Notes under the pieces: generated by a model | The model's input: only the letters and a program-made list of their open reading frames with translations | Database searches by the model: none | What the model was told of the DNA's origin: nothing | Shown: positions 57,915-64,000 of the stretch, piece after piece | Layout of the letters: the number at the start of each line of letters is the position of its first letter | Numbering within the stretch: position 1 is the stretch's first letter | Made by a program: the position numbers and the translations under genes | Assembly: GCA_015680905.1 (NCBI GenBank) | Contig: CM027380.1 | Location: 37,254,001-37,318,000, forward strand | DNA: 64,000 nt | Direction: 5' to 3' | From: Coptis chinensis | Lineage: Eukaryota; Streptophyta; Magnoliopsida; Ranunculales; Ranunculaceae

Positions 57915-58018
57915 ATATTTTTAAAACAAAGACACATTTACCCGATTCGTCTATGGATGGAGAGGTTACATTAAATCGAGAGCTTCGCTCGAGATTATTT
58001 CAACAACACATTCCCTGA

Positions 58019-59379
58019 TGATAAACATAAAATGAGTAGTTTACCTACGAAATGAACTATGAATTCAAAACGTAAGTAAACTAAAACTGAACTTTTACGA
58101 GTCTATTATCAAAGATTCTACTCTCGATGCGAATTGCACTAAGTGGAGTAGGAAGTTCGTTCCACTCCTAGTTCTCTAGCACGGATTGTTCTCTAAGTCT
58201 AAGAAATCAGTCTTAAGTCAATGAGAGTTTTACGAGGGGTGATTATACTACGATGCAATATGAAAAGCAATATGTTGAATGTCACTACGAACTATATGGA
58301 AATACTAATGTTCTTGAATCTAGATAAAGAATTAGAGGGGAATTGAATCCACCTCGAATCTAACTTAACAACCTAGTATAGATTGTCGATTCTCGATTCT
58401 TACGCCACGGCAAGAAGAATTTCGAAGTCTAATCCCTAGGGTTCATGGCATTTCTACCGGATACTAACTAGCATGTGAGGTCGCCCACCCATTCTCATGG
58501 CCGAAACACTCGACCTTCTAGAGTGGAATAGATTCTACAACCAATTCTATACTAACCACTAAGTTTTCATCAAGGCTTCATCAACCCCTCTAATGGAGGT
58601 TTTAGCCTTGATTCATCAAACTAACATTTCCCATTGAATCTAAACTAAACATAATGTTAGAATTTGAGGTTTACTTACTTAAACAATAATGAATCTAATT
58701 TAATGACTGGAATGAATTAAGGACAAGAATTTAAATTAGATCTAGAATGGAAATGACAAAATTCAAATGGACAACTAACTATTTTATTTATCTAATCAAT
58801 CAAGAACAATGATTCAAAGATTTAATCTAAAACAAGAATTGAAATAGAACTAAAACTTAATTTAATTAATAAAACTAGATCTAGAATTCTATATATTAAT
58901 TTAGGTCTAACTAGCTACCATTAACAAAGAGCTAAGCTTTTGTTTTTATACATCCAGATCTAAAAATCGTGCATGGGCTTGGAGCCATGTTTTGGGCCAG
59001 AGAATCAGGCCCAAAACCCAATTCTTTCGGTCCAAAAAGGCCTCTTCAGCTGCAGTTCGCTTCAACAGACTTTTTCGTCCACTTCTGCTTCTCTGATTGC
59101 GTCAAGGCTCGGAGCATTGGAAAGCTCTTTCCGAGCCGGTCGTTTTGACATAAGGTAGGCCCAATTCCGAGGTCTGAGTCCAAAGATATGGCATTCGGAA
59201 GTTCTGCTGACTGTTGCTCCTTTATCTCGCTAAAGTGGCACAGTTCTGCACATAATGGACTTTGAAGCCTGAAATGCATAAAAACACGTAATCAGTATTA
59301 ACTCTTACTTATTATTCACATAATTGGTCTAACAAGATGATTATTAAGGGGTTAAAACTACAGTTTTGGGCTCTTATCA
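58019..59379 (-). repeat. Athila copy 3 LTR, about 1.36 kb
   Basis: Plus-strand ends TGATAAACATAAAATGAG and GGGCTCTTATCA. Inverted relative to the LTR at 53387-54924 and shorter than the other two, mainly by loss near 59210. Confidence 0.85.
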
Positions 59380-61199
59380 AACCACCCCAAACAAAGATTT
59401 TGCTTTGTCCTCAAGCAAAGATGAGAAATTAGAATAAGTGACCAAAGATGGAGTTCTAACTACTCTCTCGTTTATTTGAGTGCGATTGCATTGACCATAT
59501 GCAACAAGGCCTTAAACCACTAGGAATTCCCTAGTGGACGAAGTTATAGCCCTCGTGAGAGTTTTCCAGTGAAGGTACTCACAAACTTCATCTATACTAC
59601 AACGACTAAGAAATAAAACTATTGTTTTCTCATTCATGTCTCAACTATCTATACATCTCACTAGCAAATACATAAGAATAACCCAAATGAACCCTAAGCT
59701 AATATATGCATAATAATCAATCATCTAAAATAAACATATAACAATGAGTAATACTATGAAATGTAATAGCAGTCCGTTTAAAGAAACTTCGGATTAAGCG
59801 TCCTTAAGTAGGTCCTCACATAAATGTCAAGACAAAACCACTCTGATTTTTCCACTCAAGTTTTCATTGCTCCGGTGTCAAGCAAGGGCACACTTTACCT
59901 TACAATCTCAATGACAACAAGGAAGCTCGAGTCGATCAAACACATCCGCCACTTACTATCACACTAACCTATTCCTAATTGAGCTAGAGGTCTTTATTAG
60001 GTGTCATGGGATTAGGAGATGGTTTAAGAAGGAAGGAAGTGGATATTCAAAAGGACAAGTCCGAGATAATAGAGTCTTCATATTATGTAACTAGAGAAAC
60101 CTTGTTATTTACTTTTGCTTCTACACTTTGTTTCCATCCTTAGCCATATTTTTCTTTTTCTTTTCTTTGGCTTTTGACTCCCTTTATTCTATTTTTGGAG
60201 TTTTGATTTATTTCTATTTTTTTTTTTCTTTTTCTTTGGATGGAAAATTCTTTTCTTTATTTCCGGAAGCAACTAACTAATTTTTGTTTACACAGGTTTT
60301 TCTCTTCTTCTCTCTTCATCATTCTATTCTCAGACTTATTCTAAATTGGGTAGGTTGATTTATTATTATTATATATATATATTTTTTTATTTTGTTTTGT
60401 TTTTGTAACAGGGTAAAGGAATTGTGGTTTATGGAAGGGCTAATGAAAGGCTCAGAGGGGCGACTAGCGGAAAATAATTCATAGGTTTGAATTTCGCTAT
60501 ATCGATCCAAAGAGGGCCTAAATTCTCGCTTTTTAGGATATGGTTTAGTGATCAAGCAAGTGGACGGTGATTTCTCTATCCGGATTTTACTTCTCCCTTG
60601 TGTCATTTCTCAAATGTTTCACTCATATAAGGCTTTAGGCTATATTCTCACAGATTTGTAGAATAAGTACTCTAGCCTAGATTTCAAAAACTTATCGCCA
60701 AACAATCATAGATACTCATGTAATATATTTATAGATAGATGCAAAGATTATTACCTACATATTAACTTAAGTTTCTAACTATTATTCTCGATGCAAAAGC
60801 TACGGAGACTTCTAGATTGTTAAGAGCATGGAGAAAGAAAACAATACCAATATTCCTAAGTGTATAGCATACTTTTTTTTATTTATATTTTTGAATTTTG
60901 AAATTTTAACTAGAAAACAAGTGCATATTATACATATCTATATCCTAACAGATGTCTTAATTACACGTGTTTCTATGCCCCCAACAAGAAGCATGCTTTG
61001 TCATCAAAAGCATTTAAATAAAGAGGGGGTAGGAAAAATACCATTGAAGCGCGTGAAATGAACATCCGCAAAACAAAGTTAAAACATACAAATATAGTAA
61101 TAAAATACCGACGCAACTCTATAAGAGTTCCACCCATTATGGGGTTAATGTAATAAAATTGCTTGGGACATAAGCGGACACTAACTTAACTAAAAACTT

Positions 61200-62100
61200 A
61201 CCTGCACCCCAAAGATTTACTCGCCATCCTCCTCTTCTATATGAGGTTCTTTTCGCATCCCGCCATGCCATAACAACTTGCCACGCCTTCCATCGTGGTA
61301 TCATCAACTAGTGCTAACCTTTCTAGTGTTATTTGGTCTGATGGGGTGTAAGGGGGCAACCAAATGTGGTTGCACATCGCCATCCCGCCAAGTCATGGCT
61401 CTAATGATCTTACCATTATCGATTGGTGGGTCTCATGATTTCGACACTTTCCCTAACTGTGGTAATCGCGGTACGAATCACGGGTAGGCAAGCCGCGTAA
61501 GGCGGCAAACCAAGACAGTCATAAGAAGGTACTTATGCCTCAAGGAATGGCCTCGCCTCAGAGTAGCAACTAAAACTCGGGGAATGTCATACCGACGACG
61601 CCCCTCGGCTAAAAGCAAGGAAAACGTCCACCCGATATATTATTGGCGTATAAACCGCCGTTCTAGAATGTTCATCATGATGAACAACATGGTCAGGCCT
61701 ACATTCAGCGATAGGCTACTCGTATGCGATGTTATATTGGTCTTGGTCCATGATATGAAACACCCTCCCCATAATACTCATGGAAATAGGCATATTCATA
61801 TAGGTATGAGTTATCCGTCATATATCCCCACGTGTGCATAGGGTCGGTAATGGCAATCCCGAAACCAAAGCTATCAAGTGCTTACTCATTCCATAGTCGC
61901 ACCATCAAAAGCAAGGGAAATTTTTGTTCTCCTTCTTGGGTACAAAAGAAAGTAATATTATTATAGAAGAATTCAGTTAGCTTTAGGTGAAAAAGAGTCG
62001 CCATCACTTACCGTAAGATGCCGCCATCCTAATCGCGACGATCCGGCCGTGGAACGATGCTCCATAGGTATCGGTTCCCATCAAGTCTTCAAATGACTGT
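61200..62100 (-). pseudogene. Athila copy 3 env-region ORF remnant
   Basis: Colinear with 38884-39668 of copy 1 at the DNA level, e.g. AACTCGGGGAATGTCATACC, TCATGGAAATA..., TATCCCCACGTGTGCATAGG. More decayed than in copy 1. The plus-strand open frames 61278-61487 and 61584-61841 are shadows of this. Confidence 0.6.
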
Positions 62101-62189
62101 TCAGAATCACTATAGGAGGTGTCATCTTAAAACTACTCTGTAGAACAAAAGAAAAACCTGAAGAAACCTCGAAAAATTTGAATTTCCTG

Positions 62190-62420
62190 TGCTTACGGGA
62201 GGAGGGCACGGGCGCTGCCAGATAGAAGCGCGAGTCGCCGTAGGTTTTGAATTACAAGGTGTTTGAGCGCTGGTCGCGCTTGCAAGCGCTGGCGCTCAGA
62301 GGATTTTTCGATTTGCAGTGTTTGAGCTCGGGTCGCGCTCTGCTTGGGCATGGGCGCTCTTAAGATTTTTAGATTGATAGTGTTGTAGAAGTCGCGCTCT
62401 CTGCTTGAAGGCCCAGAGGT
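62190..62420 (-). repeat. GAGCG/GACCAGCG-word-rich stretch in Athila copy 3
   Basis: On the minus strand it carries repeated GAGCGC, GCGACCAGCGCT and GCGCGACC words around CAAACACTGCAAATCGAAAA, in a GC-richer island. The same style is found in the leader of copy 2 (55090-55250). Confidence 0.6.
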
Positions 62421-62620
62421 GCGTAAATCGAAGTTTACAAGAAAAACAAGAGGAAAAAGGTTGGAGTGAAAGGTGAGAGATGATTGTGGGTTGTGAGTGT
62501 AGAATGATGGAAGTTTTAAATAGGTTCTAGGTTTCCAAAATGAATCGGCAAGTTGCCAAATTGTTTTAAGGCAATTTCCGAAATAGAAAACTCCGCCAAA
62601 CCCGAACCGAAAACTAACCA

Positions 62621-64000
62621 TAGTTTTGATTTCCTAACAACCCCGTATCTAAACTCTCCTACATATCATGCTACCACTATTTTCAACTTTTACTCCAAGA
62701 CAACCTTACGAAAAGATGATCAAAATAAATTATATTAAAATAATATGAAATCCAAGCAATCTAAAACAAACAACTTAATATTTAAATCTAACTACTTTAA
62801 ATAAAATTCCACTAACAAAACAATAAAAATAATGAAATAACAGACACAACCGATGGTGAACACCTAGGGCGTGGAAGAAGATGGTCCCCGAGATGGAGAT
62901 CGGTTCTATGGCTTAAGAATGGCTTGAGCCATCTGGCTCAAGCGCGACGACGCTCATGCCTCTCGACTCACCGAGACAGACTCATCCACGAAAGTGGCAT
63001 ACGTCGTAGCATCTCTATCCTGAACAAGCCGTGGCTTCCATCTCAGCCTTGAGTATCGCATAATCGGGCTTGGTGATTCTCGTGGATAATCTCCAAGTTA
63101 GACAAGATATCTTCCCCGACCCTTTCGAAAGCATTTCAACTCTCGCCCGAAAGTTCGCTTTGCTTATTTCGAATTACAATTTGTCTATGTCGGATATCTT
63201 CACAGATAACGATAACTGCATCGCAACCCAGGTTTGCGATTATCATTCGCTCTAAATTAGAAGTATGACTATCGAAATTATCCTCAACCAACCATGTCAT
63301 ATCTTCGCCTTCATTATTCGACTAACCAGTATTCTCTCGCAGACAACGGCCAAGTCTCTTGATGCATTCCTTATAAATACTTGCATTAGAATGCAATTTG
63401 ATCTTAATAGGAGCAGATTTAGCGACAGCTCTAAATGAGAGCATAATCTTAGTGATCAATACGGAAGAGGCGCGTGCTCTTTTCCCTCCTCTAATCACAT
63501 TCAAAATTAAATCAAGGATGCAGAAATTACACTCATTCGCTTGCAAAATCCGAGAACGCGTCGCGTATTAATCGGTCCGATGTCGCGACTTTGTCTTTCC
63601 CGAGGACGTTTTACCAATCCACCGAGCTCTACCCGGATTGGTTCTCGTGGTCGTCGCTTAACGAATGAGATATCGTATTGTATTCACCCTCTATGACCGT
63701 ATCTTTCATCAAAACAGAACTGCAGTATACCGGGTTCCCGAATGGTCGATCTAGGTTGGTTACAGCGTGATTCCTAATAGCTCAGCCAACAACTATCTCG
63801 AAACTTCCCTCCGCGTTCCTGCTATCCTAATGAAAATCCTATTTCCCTCCGATTCTCGTTTCTTATAAAACTGTTATACCAAATCATAGTCATAGAAATC
63901 CTCTCATTCGAATATACCACAGTCCGCTCCAATGTCTCTTAAACATCTCATATCATCATAAAATGGCTAAACCGTCGGAGCAAACGCGTTTTCCGGCAGA
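62621..64000. other. Unassigned right edge, probably still Athila copy 3
   Basis: 62640-62850 is very AT-rich. From about 62860 the composition turns coding-like; minus-strand stretches such as FRARVEMLSKGSGKI, YAILKAEMEAT and SRLSQMAQAILKP look like part of a retroelement protein, but no domain is identifiable. No gene is called. Confidence 0.35.

Larger units (their letters stand above)
53387..58018 (+). mobile_element. Athila-lineage element, copy 2 (plus), cut by copy 3
   Basis: Plus-strand element with its 5' LTR at 53387-54924, PBS, a GC-rich leader, gag (55486-56656) and protease region to about 57960. It is interrupted at 58018 by copy 3. The 5-bp left flank is ACAAT (53382-53386); the partner would be off-window. 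pol beyond protease, env region and 3' LTR are not seen. It looks broken. Confidence 0.88.
58019..64000 (-). mobile_element. Athila-lineage element, copy 3 (minus), runs off window
   Basis: Begins with a 3' LTR (58019-59379) inserted in copy 2. On the minus strand it is preceded by a PPT (TTTGGGGTGGTT) and a 3' non-coding region colinear with Athila copy 1, an env-region ORF (61200-62100, decayed), the GC-rich GAGCG-word stretch (62190-62420) and then coding-like but unassigned sequence to the window edge. The youngest of the nested set by position. It looks broken. Confidence 0.8.

Noticed and set aside
62193-62621. 142-codon minus-strand frame
   Set aside because: Runs through the GAGCG-word island and an AT-rich flank; the composition is that of a leader, and no domain is visible.
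1-64000. tRNA, rRNA or snoRNA genes
   Set aside because: No cloverleaf with intact A and B boxes or ribosomal signature was recognised by reading; only retroelement primer-binding sites resembling tRNA 3' ends are present.

Overview
The window is plant nuclear DNA, most likely from a eudicot with a repeat-rich genome. The evidence is the element families present: Ty3/gypsy Tat and Athila lineages, a chromovirus-type LTR, Ty1/copia, L1-type LINEs with RNase H and zf-RVT tails, an En/Spm (CACTA) transposon with TNP2- and TNPA-type genes, and a hAT-type MITE. Splice sites are GT..AG. I found no intact ordinary host gene. I read the window as a heterochromatic block of nested insertions and could not assign a species.

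Layout, left part (1-32,056). A DUF4283 coding fragment runs off the left edge on the minus strand. A hAT-type MITE (2327-2979) has a clean 8-bp duplication. A second small MITE (3344-16715) is split by a 13.2-kb Tat-lineage element on the minus strand (3377-16561; 5-bp duplication CTGGC). Between pol and its 3' LTR the Tat element carries two related antisense genes on the plus strand and a ~1.1-kb tandem-repeat array. Next come a copia-like LTR candidate and a chromovirus-type solo LTR (18290-24793). The solo LTR is split by a duplicated minisatellite-bearing repeat, whose second copy holds a polyadenylated reverse-transcriptase-like pseudogene. Two 5'-truncated LINE copies of one family then follow head to tail on the minus strand (24907-28735 and 28784-31602).

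Layout, right part (32,057-64,000). Five elements open one inside the other and none closes before the window ends. A copia fossil (minus, from 32057) is cut at 35523 by Athila copy 1 (minus, from 35524). That copy is cut at 39668 by a CACTA element (from 39669). The CACTA sequence is cut at 53386 by Athila copy 2 (plus, from 53387), and copy 2 is cut at 58018 by Athila copy 3 (minus, from 58019). Copy 3 still has the sequence that the CACTA element interrupted in copy 1, so the CACTA left end can be placed to the base.

The CACTA element is the most gene-like part. Its TNPA-type gene reads open through six exons, while its TNP2-type transposase has frameshifts. In or beside it are one exon of a TauE/SafE-family gene, one exon of a cyclic-nucleotide-gated channel gene, and a GC-richer ~1.45-kb block that looks organellar. 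Its right terminus is not in the window, so the channel exon cannot be proven to be cargo.

All LTR elements are treated as fossils. They are named and bounded, with parts listed and breakage stated only in general terms.
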